Positions 51,163-60,323 are shown, counted from the first letter of the stretch. The stretch is DNA of 64,000 bases from DATDAH01 sp963823495 (GCA_963823495.1 CAWGLV010000001.1:1302001-1366000); one strand, 5' to 3'. Translations and numbers: made by a program. Notes: a model not told the origin generated them from the sequence alone.

Positions 51163-54100
51163 GTGCAGTTCACCTACGGTCTGCTGCGTGATGCGGCGGT
51201 GAACCTCGCGGACGGGCTCTATGAGCAACTGCTTACTGCGCGTCTACGGAGTGCGGTTGACGAGGTCGTCGCTGCCGGCGGCCACGCCGCCACAGATCCG
51301 GTCGACAGCGCCGAACTCGCTCAGGTCGTGGCCGTGCACCTGGCGCCCCTGATCCAGCGGGCTATCGACGGCTTTGCTGAGAAGGATCGGGCCGAGTTGG
51401 CCATGGCACTGGTCAACGAGCTCACTCACAGTCTGGCTGATCGGGTGCCTCGGGCGGTGAACGCCGCCGACGAGGTCATCGCCACACCGGAACTGCTCAC
51501 GGCGCTCGTCCACGAGGTCGGGCTCGGTGGGGCTCGGGTCCCAGCTCGGCCGACGACGCCGTTGGCGGCAAGCGATCTGCTGACCAATGCTCGGGGTGAG
51601 CCGACAATTGGGTCCGAGTTGCTGCTGGAGTTGGCGTCGGCGGATGGGGTGGACCTGATCTGTGCGTTCATCCGGTGGAGCGGGATCCGTCGGCTGCAGG
51701 ACGCCATCGGGGCGATGACCGAGGCGGGCAAGCGGGTGCGGATCATCACCACGACCTACCTCGGCTCGACCGAGCGCAAGGCGCTCGACGAGCTGGTGCC
51801 GCTCGGGGCCGAGGTCCAGGTCTCCTGTGAGACCGACCGCACCCGACTGCACGCCAAGGCGTGGCTGTTCCAGCGCGACTCCGGGTTCTCGACGGCGTAC
51901 GTGGGCTCGTCGAACCTGTCGACCACGGCGCTGCACGAGGGCCTGGAGTGGAACGTCCGCCTGTCGCAGGTCACGCAGGCCGACCTCCTGGCCAAGTTCG
52001 AGGCCACCTTCGACAGCTACTGGAACGACCCCCAGTTCGAGCCGTATCGAGCCCGAGCGGGACGCCGAGCGCTTCGACGTGGCCGTCGGTCGAGCCCGGG
52101 CGGGGGAGGAGCTGCCGCTGGAGGTGAGCTTCTTCGACCTCGAGCCCAAGCCGTTCCAGCAGCGCATCCTCGACCAGCTCGACGCCGAGCGGAAGCTCCA
52201 CGACCGGTGGCGCAACCTGGTGGTGGCGGCCACGGGGACGGGCAAGACGGTCATCGCCGCGCGTCGACTACCGCCGGCTGCGGGAGGAGCTGCCCCGGGC
52301 CAACCTCCTGTTCGTCGCCCACCGGCAGACGATCCTCAGGCAGAGCCGCACCACCTTCCGCCACGCCCTGCGAGACGGCGCCTTCGGCGAGCTCTTCGTC
52401 GACGGTCACCGGCCCGACGAGTGGCGGCACGTCTTCGCTTCGGTCCAGTCCCTGGCCCAGGTCGACCTGGCGACCGTCGACCCCAGCCACTTCGACGTGG
52501 TCATCGTCGACGAGTTCCACCACGCCGCCGCCAGCACCTACCGGGCGCTGCTCGATCACCTGCAGCCCAAGGTGCTGCTCGGCCTCACCGCCACGCCCGA
52601 GCGGGCCGACGGCCAGAGCGTCACCGAGTGGTTCGACGGCCGCTTCGCCGCCGAGCTGCGCCTGTGGGACGCCATCGACGGGGCCTGCTCGTGCCCTTCC
52701 AGTACTTCGGGGTCCACGACGAGGTCGACCTTCGCACCTGACGTGGCAGCGCGGGCGGCTACGTACACCAGCGAGCTCGACAACCTCTACACGGGCAACG
52801 ACGCTCGCGGGTGGCCAAGGTGCTGGAGGCGCTGAACGACAAGACTCCTCGACCTCGGCCGGATGCGGGCCCTCGGCTTCTGCGTCAGCGTGGAGCACGC
52901 CGCGCTACATGGCCCGCCGCTTCAACGAGGCGGGCATCCCGTCGCAGGCGGTGACGAGGCGGACAGCAGCGCGCGATGAGCGGGAGCTGGCCCTGCGCAA
53001 GCTGCGGCTGCAGGAGGTCAACGTCATCTTCGCCGTCGACCTCTTCAACGAGGGCGTCGACGTGCCCGAGGTCGACACCGTCCTGCTTGCTGCGCCCGAC
53101 CGAGAGCGCCACGGTGTTCCTCCAGCAGCTCGGCCGCGGCCTCCGCCACTCCCGGGACAAGGCCTGCCTGACCGTGCTCGACTTCGTCGGCCAGCAGCAC
53201 CGCAAGTTCCGCTTCGACCTGCGCTACCGGTCGCTGGCGCCGGGGACCCGACGGGAGCTGGAGCACCAGGTCGACACCGGCTTCCCGTTCCTGCCCGCCG
53301 GCTGCTCGATCGACCTGGACCGGGAGGTGAAGGGCCTGGTCCTGCGCAGCCTGAAGGAGGCGCTGCCCACGACCTGGGCCTAGCGGGTGGCCGAGCTGAA
53401 GGCCCTCGGCGATGTCGACCTGGCGACCTACCTGTACGAGACCGGCCTCGAGCTGGAGGACGTGTACCGCAACAGCCGCTGCTGGGCGCAGCTCCGAGCG
53501 GAGGCTGGCTTCGGCCCGCCCGTCGAGGGCCCTGACGCCAAGCGCCTCGTATCGGCCGTGGGTCGGCTGCTGCACGTCGACGACCTCGAGCGCATCGACA
53601 CCTGGCGACAGGTGCTGTCGGCGGGGTCGCCGCCACAGGTCGACGGCGGAGACGTGCGCTTCGAGCGCCTTCTCACGATGCTGCACTTCTCGCTGTGGGG
53701 CGTGCAGGCGTCGATCGGATCGCTGGCTGACGGCCTCGAGCGGCTGTGGGCCTGCGAGCCGATCCGGGTCGAGCTGGTCGAGCTCCTCGGTGTCCTGGCC
53801 GAGCGGATGACCCACGTCGGCGCCGCGCTCGGCCTACCGCTGCCGGTGCCCGCTGACGCTGCACGCCCGCTACGGGCGGGACGAGATCCTGGCCGCCTTC
53901 GGCATCGGCTCGCCGAGAAGCCCCCGTCGGTCCGCGAGGGCGTGAAGTGGGACGAGGCCAGCCAGACCGACCTCTTCTTCGTGACCCTGAACAAGTCCGA
54001 GCGGGACTACTACCCAGCACCCTCTACCGCGACCACGCGCTGTCGCCGGAGCTGTTCCACTGGGAGTCCCAGAGCACCACCAGCGTCGAGCTCGCCGACC

Positions 54101-54315
54101 GGCCAGCGCTACCTCAACCAGCGGGAGAACGGGACCAACATCGTCCTCTTCGTCCGGGAGCAGAAGTCGGGCCCGCTGGCGCGGCACCGTATATGGCCCT
54201 CGGACCTTGCTCCTTCGTGAAGCACGAAGGAGACCGTCCGATTGCCATCACCTGGATGCTGGCGACCCCCATGCCCGCCGATCTGTTCCGAGAAGCTCGC
54301 ATCGCAGCCGGCTGA
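51163..54315 (+). pseudogene. PLD nuclease-DEAH helicase-DUF3427 protein gene, broken by many frameshifts
   Basis: Across three frames one can follow an N-terminal helical part, a phospholipase-D-like domain (RLHAKAWLFQRD, then SSNLSTTALHEGLEWN), a superfamily 2 helicase with VAATGTGKTV (motif I), IVDEFHHA (motif II, DEFH), LGLTATPERADG (III), LQQLGRGLRHS (VI), and a C-terminal DUF3427 domain ending HEGDRPIAITW. At least eight frame changes and one in-frame TAG near 53382 interrupt it. Such proteins are large cytoplasmic enzymes often found in defence islands. GAGG precedes the GTG at 51163; a GTG at 51199 is also possible. Confidence 0.78.
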
Positions 54316-54449
54316 AGAGGGCCGAACGGATCATTGCCCATGCGGGTGGGGGCTCGTACTCTGAGGAAAACACGTTTCAACGTGTCGGTGGACCTGCGCT
54401 ATCAGGGGCCGGTCCCGGTGCCGTCGGTGGATGTGAGCCACCACGTGCC

Positions 54450-54656
54450 TTGTCCAAAGGAGTTCCGGTCATCGTCGCCGAATGCACGAAGAAGCTCTAC
54501 AAGATCCAACGTGACACGCTCATGGCGCTGCGAGCGATTCAACGAAAGGCTGAGGCTCGAGCCTGCAAGGCACCCAGGGGCGCCTACTTCTGCACGCCGT
54601 GCAGAGGCTGGCACCTCACCTCGAAATCGAGGACGCAGGTGCCACCTTGGGCCTAG
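54450..54656 (+). CDS. Small protein with a CxxC-WHLTS zinc-ribbon-like ending
   Basis: The C-terminal part CTKKLYKIQRDTLMALRAIQ, then AYFCTPCRGWHLTS matches a family of very small actinobacterial proteins with a Cys pair and WHLTS end, likely metal-binding. AAAGGAG at about 54456-54462 lies inside the frame, so the exact start (TTG 54450 or a rare start after it) is unsure. A short hairpin at 54664-54679 follows the stop. Confidence 0.45.
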   Translation: MSKGVPVIVAECTKKLYKIQRDTLMALRAIQRKAEARACKAPRGAYFCTPCRGWHLTSKSRTQVPPWA

Positions 54657-54663
54657 TGCCCTA

Positions 54664-54679
54664 GCGAGGGTCCCCTCGC
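54664..54679 (+). terminator. Short GC hairpin after the WHLTS gene
   Basis: GCGAGG and CCTCGC pair around a 4-nt loop, 8 nt after the stop codon. There is no T run. Confidence 0.3.
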
Positions 54680-54789
54680 CTCGGCCCGAAGCACGCGTCG
54701 GCCCGTTCTCGGACCCGTCGTCCGGACGCGCGATTCGGGACGCATTCGGATCGATCATCCGACGGTGAGAAGCGCTGAGGTCGGCCTGC

Positions 54790-55061
54790 TCAGGCAGATT
54801 CGACGACGGAGCCGTATCGCTGTTGTGCGGCTTGGGCCGAAGTGCCCAGGATGTCGCCGATTCGCTGCCAGGAGATGCTCTTGGCTCTCGCGGCGGTCAC
54901 GGCGTCGACGATCTGACGTTCGCCGCGAGCCGGGCGACCGCAGCCCGTTCGAGCAGATACTCCTCTACGGGCCGTTCGTCGTTGGGTGACGGCTCGTAGT
55001 TCTCGAATCGTTCGGCGAGCTCGTCAGCGTGATCGAGGATCTCTTGGATAGATCGAGGCAT
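54790..55061 (-). pseudogene. Frameshifted HTH antitoxin of module B
   Basis: The start RSIQEILDHADELAERFENYE matches the antitoxin of module A. Near 54930 the frame shifts: the expected ending DAVTAARAKSISWQRIGDIL, GTSAQAAQQRYG lies in another frame and stops at 54790. If the shift is real, the C-terminal HTH is lost. Confidence 0.72.
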
Positions 55062-55065
55062 CTGG

Positions 55066-55287
55066 CTACTCCAGGAACTTGGGTCGGGCCGGCATGGCGT
55101 GGATGATGAAGTCGATGCCTTCACCCCTGGCCACACCGATCTCGAGAAGGCGGGCGGCTTCGTCGGGACCTATCAGCATCGTGAGGTCGTCAAGCTCGAA
55201 GACGCGGATCGGGTTGCGGTAGGCATGCATCATGTCGTGGTCACGGACCCCGTGTTTCCGGGCGCTGCGCAGAATCACGGGTTCCAC
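55066..55287 (-). CDS. Putative toxin of module B
   Basis: The 73-residue protein (LRSARKHGVRDHDMMHAYRN, then LIGPDEAARLLEIGVAR, IIHAMPARPKFL) is homologous to the module A toxin over its full length and is intact. The GTG start lies 5 nt after the conserved operator. With the antitoxin frameshifted, the toxin would be expected to be toxic if active, so either it is inactive, the frameshift is an error, or the module A antitoxin covers it. Confidence 0.62.
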   Translation of the reverse strand: MEPVILRSARKHGVRDHDMMHAYRNPIRVFELDDLTMLIGPDEAARLLEIGVARGEGIDFIIHAMPARPKFLE

Positions 55288-55292
55288 TACGT

Positions 55293-55304
55293 CAAGTTAC
55301 CTTG
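55293..55304 (-). promoter_or_regulatory. Promoter/operator CAAGGTAACTTG of module B (minus strand)
   Basis: All 12 bases are identical to the site before module A, and the spacing to the GTG is 5 nt against 6 nt there. Such retention in a short intergenic space points to a binding site. Confidence 0.6.
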
Positions 55305-55326
55305 ATGGCGGGCGATGAGATCCACT

Positions 55327-55348
55327 CGGATTGGCTGACCGATCGCGC
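55327..55348. repeat. Left copy of a 22-bp direct repeat
   Basis: It matches 58038-58059 at 21 of 22 positions in the same orientation. It begins CGGATTGG and ends GATCGCGC. It lies just behind the promoter of module B. Confidence 0.65.
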
Positions 55349-55388
55349 CGGTACCTGGGCATGGCGTTCGGCGATCGCAGGATTCAGT

Positions 55389-55668
55389 TCAGCTGGCCCG
55401 CAAGTAGCGACGGAGGGCATAGCGGATGAGCTCAGAGTGCGTGCGGCCCTTCCCTTTCGGCTCGGTCGCGGAGCGCCTGACGCAGGTCGGGATCGAGCCG
55501 AACCGACTCCACGGAGGCGGCTGAGGTGCCTATCGGGGGCCGGCCCCCGCGCCGGCGGAGGATCTCGTCGACGTCGAATCCCTCCTCAGCCATTTCGGAG
55601 AGCCGCTCGACGAGCTCGTCGTCGATCGGGTTGCCGCTTCACGTCCGGCCGTGGTCGTCTTCAGGCAC
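55389..55668 (-). pseudogene. CopG/ribbon-helix-helix antitoxin remnant with two frameshifts
   Basis: Pieces in different frames read NPIDDELVERLSEMAEEG, DVDEILRRRGGRPPIG, SVESVRLDPDLRQALRDRAE and RTHSELIRYALRRYLRAS. Together they form a typical RHH antitoxin of about 93 residues. Frame changes near 55455-55470 and near 55635 break it, and no toxin partner is visible next to it. Confidence 0.6.
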
Positions 55669-56164
55669 GTGGACCACCGTTCCGGCCGCGCCGATCCCTG
55701 GCGCCGCCGGGGCCGTGACTGCATGGACCGGTGAGGAGATGGCGGTCTGGGGTGGGCGAGGCACCGAAGGCGGCGGCGCCAGCAGCGTCCTGCGCGACGC
55801 CGGCGCGGCCTACGACCCCGACACCCAGCAGTGGCGCATGATCGCCGCCGCGCCGACGTCGCTGCGTCAGGTCATCGCCGAGAGCGAGGGGTTCGCTGGC
55901 CGCGGCGCCTGGACCGGGGGCGAGCTCGTGGTGCTCGTCGGGCAACCGGGAGCCGGTATGGATCAGTCACTGGCGGGCGGGGCATACGATCCGACACGAG
56001 ACGTCTGGAGGGCGCTGCCGACGGACTCAGGCATGTCCGATGCCGCGTCGGTGGTTTGGACGGGACGCTCGGTGGCGGTGATCGGTGGATACCGGATGGG
56101 TGAGCAACGCGTCGAAGGCGTGCCACCCCACGTGGTCGAGCTCGTTCCCGATGCTCGATCGTGA
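55660..56164 (+). pseudogene. 5'-truncated Kelch-type beta-propeller protein
   Basis: The frame starts abruptly at the edge of the antitoxin remnant and reads VTAWTGEEMAVWGG, YDPDTQQWRMIAAAP, AYDPTRDVWRALPTDSG and VVWTGRSVAVIGGY, two to three Kelch blades with the usual W-T-G and D-x-W patterns. No signal peptide or start codon in a sensible place is present, so the front of the gene is missing. Confidence 0.6.
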
Positions 56165-56378
56165 TCGCAGTCGCCGTCGCGCGATCACCGCCGACGCTTA
56201 ACCATCGCTCGGCACCTCTGGCGCGGGCTGCTTCGGCACCCCGGACCTCGCCGCATTGGAACACCCGGGTCGGCCAGCCACGAGCCGAGAACTCGCCCCA
56301 GGCGGCTCGCGGCCCGTCTCGAGCCGGGCAGGACCTTCGCCTCTAAGTAGCACCCGTCGGCTGCTCGATGATGAAGGG

Positions 56379-57140
56379 GTGATCGGCACCGATCCCGGAT
56401 CAGGAGAGCCGCTCCATCGGGCTGAGGCGGGTGGAGCACCGTCGGCTGCGTGGGGTTTCGGTGATTCGGGGGATGGGGCAAGCAGTGGGCCGGACCCGCC
56501 GAATGGCTGGGAGAGGGAGGGTCCGCGGCGGCCCAGTCGTATGTCGCCCTGGGTGCTCGCTGTCTTGGTGCTGACTTGCTGGCTCGCCCCTCCAGCGCTG
56601 TTTGCGTGGTGGATGGTCGGCGAGGATCCCTCGAGCGGGGGAACTGAAGCATTCGGAATGCTCTTCTCCCTGGCCGACATCTTCTTGTTCGTTCCCCTTG
56701 GCTTCATTCTGCTGATCGCGGCGGGGGTGTTTCGGCGGAGGAGGAGCCGGCAGGAGTTCGTTGACGAAGCAGCGGGTGAGCCACGACAGGGCGTTGAGGG
56801 TGGCTGCCTCGCGTCGGCGGTCCCGCTTGCCGCCATCGGTTTCCTCTGGTTTCTCGCCGTCGCCAGTGTGACAGACCTCGGAGCCGCTCGGCCCACCGGG
56901 TTGCACGGAGCGGTGCTCGAGGTCGAGCTCTCCCTGCACCGTTTCACGGAACAGCTGGGTCTGAGTCTGGTGGCGGTTGCGCCGAGCGTGGCCGCGTTTG
57001 TCATCGCGGTTCGTGACCGCCTCGACACCCGGCGTTCGGGCTCGCTCCCGTTGTGGGACCTTGCCGCGCTCGCCGCCGCAACCATGACGTTGTTCTTGGT
57101 TGGCATGACGTTTGGCTCGCTTGTCGTGGTGCCCATGTAG
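56379..57140 (+). CDS. Polytopic membrane protein of unknown function
   Basis: The product is about 253 residues. A Gly/Pro/Ser-rich N-terminal region precedes five hydrophobic segments, among them WVLAVLVLTCWLAPPALFAW, FLFVPLGFILLIAAGVF, PLAAIGFLWFLAVASV and a final AALAAATMTLFLVGMTFG. No family was recognised. The start is unsure; GTG 56379 is the longest reasonable choice and the ATG before SPWVLAVL is another. GC content is lower than in the core genes. Confidence 0.5.
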   Translation: MIGTDPGSGEPLHRAEAGGAPSAAWGFGDSGDGASSGPDPPNGWEREGPRRPSRMSPWVLAVLVLTCWLAPPALFAWWMVGEDPSSGGTEAFGMLFSLADIFLFVPLGFILLIAAGVFRRRRSRQEFVDEAAGEPRQGVEGGCLASAVPLAAIGFLWFLAVASVTDLGAARPTGLHGAVLEVELSLHRFTEQLGLSLVAVAPSVAAFVIAVRDRLDTRRSGSLPLWDLAALAAATMTLFLVGMTFGSLVVVPM

Positions 57141-57411
57141 CCAGGCACCCGGCGGGAAGGACCGGGCCGCTGTGCGTGCTGCCGTCAATCCCGCGGAGTC
57201 CCACTTGGGAGTGTGCCTGCGTGCGTCAGAGTTCGAGCCCGAAGTATCGGTCGAAGACCCCGACGTCATCTGCGCCCTCCCGGAGCTCGCAGTCTCGGCC
57301 GCCTACCCGGCCGCGTCCTTCCCGGGCTGGGACGCGCTCCAAAGGGCACTCGGACTTCGACTCCGACGTCGAGCTGACCTCGACGTGCGGCGCCTCGAGC
57401 AGGGCGGGTGC

Positions 57412-57741
57412 TCAGCGGTTGCAGTCGACGGCGACTTCAAGTGCTGCGCAGATCTGGCGCATCCGGTCGCTGCTGAGGGTGCCAAGGCGCTCGACGAGCA
57501 CACTGACCGACACGCTTTCCACCGAGTCGAGGTTCACCGCTGTGGTCCGGGGGACCGGGTCCTCGCCCGGCTCCAGGACGACCTCGCTCGGCAGGTTCCG
57601 GACCGTTGTGGTGCACGGGCCGACGAGGGTTCGACGCAGTCGGGGGATAGCGGCGTCCCGGGACAGGACGACCACGGGGCGCCGGCCCACGTCGGGGAGC
57701 TCACACCACCAGAGTTCTCCGCGACGCGGTGGGCCACTCAC
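57412..57741 (-). CDS. MazF/PemK-like mRNA interferase toxin
   Basis: The 109-residue protein has the family start RRGELWWCELPDVGRRPVVVLSRD and strands RTLVGPCTTTVRNLPSEV, then TAVNLDSVESVSVSVL, the SH3-like barrel of MazF endoribonucleases. The conserved N-terminal Arg-Gly-Glu and the Thr/Asp positions are present. The start overlaps the antitoxin end by 4 nt. Confidence 0.85.
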   Translation of the reverse strand: MSGPPRRGELWWCELPDVGRRPVVVLSRDAAIPRLRRTLVGPCTTTVRNLPSEVVLEPGEDPVPRTTAVNLDSVESVSVSVLVERLGTLSSDRMRQICAALEVAVDCNR

Positions 57742-57974
57742 GTCGCGCCAGCCGCGTCTCTGAACGACGCGAGGTCGCCCCAGTCGTCGGCCTGGTCGAT
57801 CGGCTGGTCGTCGTAGGCGGCGTAGGCCGCGTCGATCTGGCCGGCGCGATGTCGAGCCAGCAGCGCTCGGAGTGCCTCGTCGAGAACCGCGGCGTCAGTT
57901 GCGTCGCGGTGGAGGCGCCGCGCCTCGGTCAACATCACCTCGTCGACCGTCGTGCTCACCCGGACCCTTGGCAT
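57738..57974 (-). CDS. MazE-like antitoxin
   Basis: The 78-residue product has an N-terminal ribbon-helix-helix pattern (RVRVSTTVDEVMLTEARRL) for DNA binding and a C-terminal acidic tail (YDDQPIDQADDWGDLASF) suited to blocking the toxin groove. The ATG overlaps the operator-like inverted repeat at 57974-57989. Confidence 0.82.
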   Translation of the reverse strand: MPRVRVSTTVDEVMLTEARRLHRDATDAAVLDEALRALLARHRAGQIDAAYAAYDDQPIDQADDWGDLASFRDAAGAT

Positions 57975-57989
57975 GGCATGATGATGCCA
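57974..57989. promoter_or_regulatory. Operator-like inverted repeat at the mazE start
   Basis: TGGCAT and ATGCCA flank GATG. Another ATGCCA follows at about 57994. Such sites next to an RHH antitoxin usually serve self-repression. Confidence 0.5.
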
Positions 57990-57992
57990 CGC

Positions 57993-58450
57993 TCATGCCA
58001 TCAGTGGCAACCCTTGTCGAGAGTCGCTCCGCGCATCCGGATTGGTTGACCGATCGCGCGCGGCCTGGGCCTCGCCGCCGGGCTCGACGAGCAGTTCGTG
58101 GCGGGCGAGGACGATGCCGATGTCGGGGTCCTCGTCGAGCGCAGCCACCTGTGCCTCCAGCTTCGCCGGCAACGGGACGTCGTCGGCGTCGGCGAAGCAG
58201 ATCAGCTGGCCCTGCGCCGCGGCCACGCCGGCGTTGCGGGCCGCGCTGGGGCCCGGTTCGGGTCGAGGCGGATCACCCGCACCCCGGCTCGCCCCTCGGC
58301 CACCCGGCCGCTGCCGTCGGTCGACGCATCGTCGACGACGATCACCTCCAAGTCGGTGAACGTCTGGGCGGCGAAGGCGTCGAGGGCCTCGCCGAGGAAG
58401 GCGGCCTGGTCGTGGACGGGGATCACGACGCTGACCCGGGGGCCCCTCAC
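57993..58450 (-). pseudogene. GT2 glycosyltransferase, frameshifted and cut short
   Basis: The start RVSVVIPVHDQAAFLGEAL, then LEVIVVDDASTDGS is the GT-A nucleotide-binding part of family 2 enzymes. Near 58225-58235 one base is missing before AARNAGVAAAQGQLICFADADD (with the Asp-x-Asp). Real sequence ends near HELLVEPGGEA, where the 22-bp repeat begins, so the acceptor half is lost. The GTG overlaps the GT8 stop by 4 nt. Confidence 0.7.
58038..58059. repeat. Right copy of the 22-bp direct repeat
   Basis: It matches 55327-55348 at 21 of 22 positions. It marks the point where the GT2 gene is broken and the region with the MazEF-like pair begins. Confidence 0.65.
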
Positions 58451-59457
58451 CAAAGGCCCCTCAGCCGTTGCCGGGCCCGGGACAGGGGGTAGGTGGCGGC
58501 CAGCCAGGGCCGCCGAGCGACCAGCGCGGCCGCCGACCGGGCCCACGGGCCGACAGGCGCGGCCTCCCGCCGGGCCAGGCGGGCGCCGCGCCGGGCGAAG
58601 TCGATGCGGCGGTGGGCCCGGTGCACGGCCGTCGACCAGATGCCGGAGGCCGCCGCCGCCGGCGCCGGGCGCCAGCCCGACCACGCCGTCTCGTCGAGCG
58701 TGGCGAACCACTCGGTCGCCAGCGGATCAGGGCTGGAGCCCCGCCATGGCTTGTCGTGGCCGGCGAAGTGGACGACCGCCGGATCGGTCCACGCCTCGGC
58801 GACCTCGTCGGCCGGGAAGCACAGCGTGAACCGGTCGGGGACGGCCCCGACGTGGGTCATGCGATTCCAGCGCAGCGGCAGCGGTCGCCAACGACCGGCC
58901 ACGGCGACGTTGAGCGCCTGCTGATCAGTCGACCAGAGCTCGTCGCCGTACCGCTCCTGGATCGCCTGCGCCTGCTCGTCGATGCCCTCCCGGCGCCAGG
59001 CGTCGAGCGCGAGCACGAGCAGCCCGGAGTTGAAGTACGGCTGGTCGCCCCTGCGTCCGAACGCCTCGGCGTCCAGGTCGTCGCGGAGGAAGGGGATCAT
59101 CGTGTCCTGTACCCCGCTGAGCAGCTCGCCGGGCTCGGGCCACGGCAGCCCACCGAGGTCGCCGCGGACCAACATGTCGGCGTCGACGTAGACCGCCCGG
59201 CGGTGGTCGGCCAGCAGGGTCCCGAGCCTGTGCTTGAGCGCCACACCCGGCTCGAGGGCGATGCGCTCGACGCTCGCACCGGGCCAGGACGCCAATAGGC
59301 GCTCCCACGTGGGCTCGGTCAGGCCCCGGTCGAATACGACGAGGTGGGTGCCGACGGCGGGTGGCCGGTGGTCGAGCACGGACCGGCCGGCGACCGCCAG
59401 CCCGACGGCGAACCTCTCGTCCGCGCCCAGCGCCACGACCAGTTCCTCTCCGGGCAT
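58447..59457 (-). CDS. GT8-like glycosyltransferase
   Basis: The 336-residue protein has the family layout: N-terminal VVALGADERFAVGLAVAGRSVLDH, the metal-binding DxD in AVYVDADMLVRGDL, FNSGLLVLALDAWRREG and DQQALNVAV. It transfers a sugar from a nucleotide donor, probably in cell-surface glycan or glycolipid synthesis with the adjacent GT2 gene. It is preceded by a leaderless promoter box. Confidence 0.85.
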   Translation of the reverse strand: MPGEELVVALGADERFAVGLAVAGRSVLDHRPPAVGTHLVVFDRGLTEPTWERLLASWPGASVERIALEPGVALKHRLGTLLADHRRAVYVDADMLVRGDLGGLPWPEPGELLSGVQDTMIPFLRDDLDAEAFGRRGDQPYFNSGLLVLALDAWRREGIDEQAQAIQERYGDELWSTDQQALNVAVAGRWRPLPLRWNRMTHVGAVPDRFTLCFPADEVAEAWTDPAVVHFAGHDKPWRGSSPDPLATEWFATLDETAWSGWRPAPAAAASGIWSTAVHRAHRRIDFARRGARLARREAAPVGPWARSAAALVARRPWLAATYPLSRARQRLRGLW

Positions 59458-59463
59458 CCGCCG

Positions 59464-59469
59464 AGCCTA
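59464..59469 (-). promoter_or_regulatory. TAGGCT -10 box of the glycosyltransferase operon (minus strand)
   Basis: The box lies 6 nt before the ATG at 59457. Confidence 0.5.
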
Positions 59470-59688
59470 CGGTCGACGACCCGAGCGACGTGGTGGCTGA
59501 TCTTCGGCATCTGCTCGGCCTTGTCCGAGAGTGCGCTTTCACAGCCTGATGCATCACTCCACCTTGCTCGGTCCGCGCTCGATTCCCCCCTGCGGCTCAC
59601 CTCCGGGCCAGTCGCCCGGCCGCTTCCCCAAGCCAACCTCCAGCCGGAGGTTCGAGGACCCCGGCGGCGTCGAGGACCCGTACCCGTC

Positions 59689-60051
59689 TCAGGCGGACAG
59701 GGCCGTGGGACGATCGGCGGGGTCCTTGTCGATCGGCGCTGTCCAGCTCTCCCCGGGGAGGTTCGTGCCGAGCACGACCCGGGTCTGCGAGCCAGCCAAC
59801 GTGCGGTGCAGCCATCCGGCCGGCGCCCGGAGCCGGCAGCCCGGTTGGACCCGGGTCACGTTGCCGCCTTCGTCGGCGAAGGCTCCGGTACCGGAGATCA
59901 CCCAGGTGACCGCATCGAACTCGTGCCAGTGCAGGGTCTCGTCCTCGTCATGGACGTCGTCGAACGCCATCCCGTGGAACCCCATCGTTGCGACCTGCTC
60001 GAGCGCCTCCTCCTCGGTGATCGGCTCCCCGGTGCTGAACTCGAACTCCAT
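59689..60051 (-). CDS. Cupin-like protein
   Basis: The 120-residue product has the cupin pattern LHWHEFDAVTWVISGTGAFAD (two His and Glu as metal ligands), then VQPGCRLRAPAGWLHRTLAG with the third His. Small cupins of this type bind a metal and may sense or convert small molecules; no substrate is known. GGGAG lies 8 nt before the ATG at 60051; an ATG at 60069 is an alternative. Confidence 0.75.
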   Translation of the reverse strand: MEFEFSTGEPITEEEALEQVATMGFHGMAFDDVHDEDETLHWHEFDAVTWVISGTGAFADEGGNVTRVQPGCRLRAPAGWLHRTLAGSQTRVVLGTNLPGESWTAPIDKDPADRPTALSA

Positions 60052-60323
60052 GGCCTGTGCTCCCGTCATCGGCGCGATGTCCCGGCCGGAGCCAGTCCGA
60101 CTGCGGGCATCGCCGCGAGTATGGCAGTTCTCGATCGCGTCAAGAGCCGGTCATGACCAAGCCGCACCGCCGCCGGCCCGCCATCGGTCCTCGCCCCCGG
60201 CGATCGGCGCCACCGACCGAGTCGACCCCGAGACGAGGCCGGGCCGGTCACAGAATCGTGCTACCGCAGGGCCGGATTCAGCCTCGCCGGTCGTGCCCGT
60301 CGCCGGGTTGCCAGCGGAGCCGT

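Noticed and set aside
50916..51173. 85-codon minus-strand frame next to the IS3 right end
   Set aside because: It crosses the inverted repeat of the IS element and has no coding signature.
57170..57411. Plus-strand frame reading VEDPDVICALPELAVSAAYPA
   Set aside because: It has no clear start, runs into the antisense of the MazF-like gene and shows no family; left unannotated.
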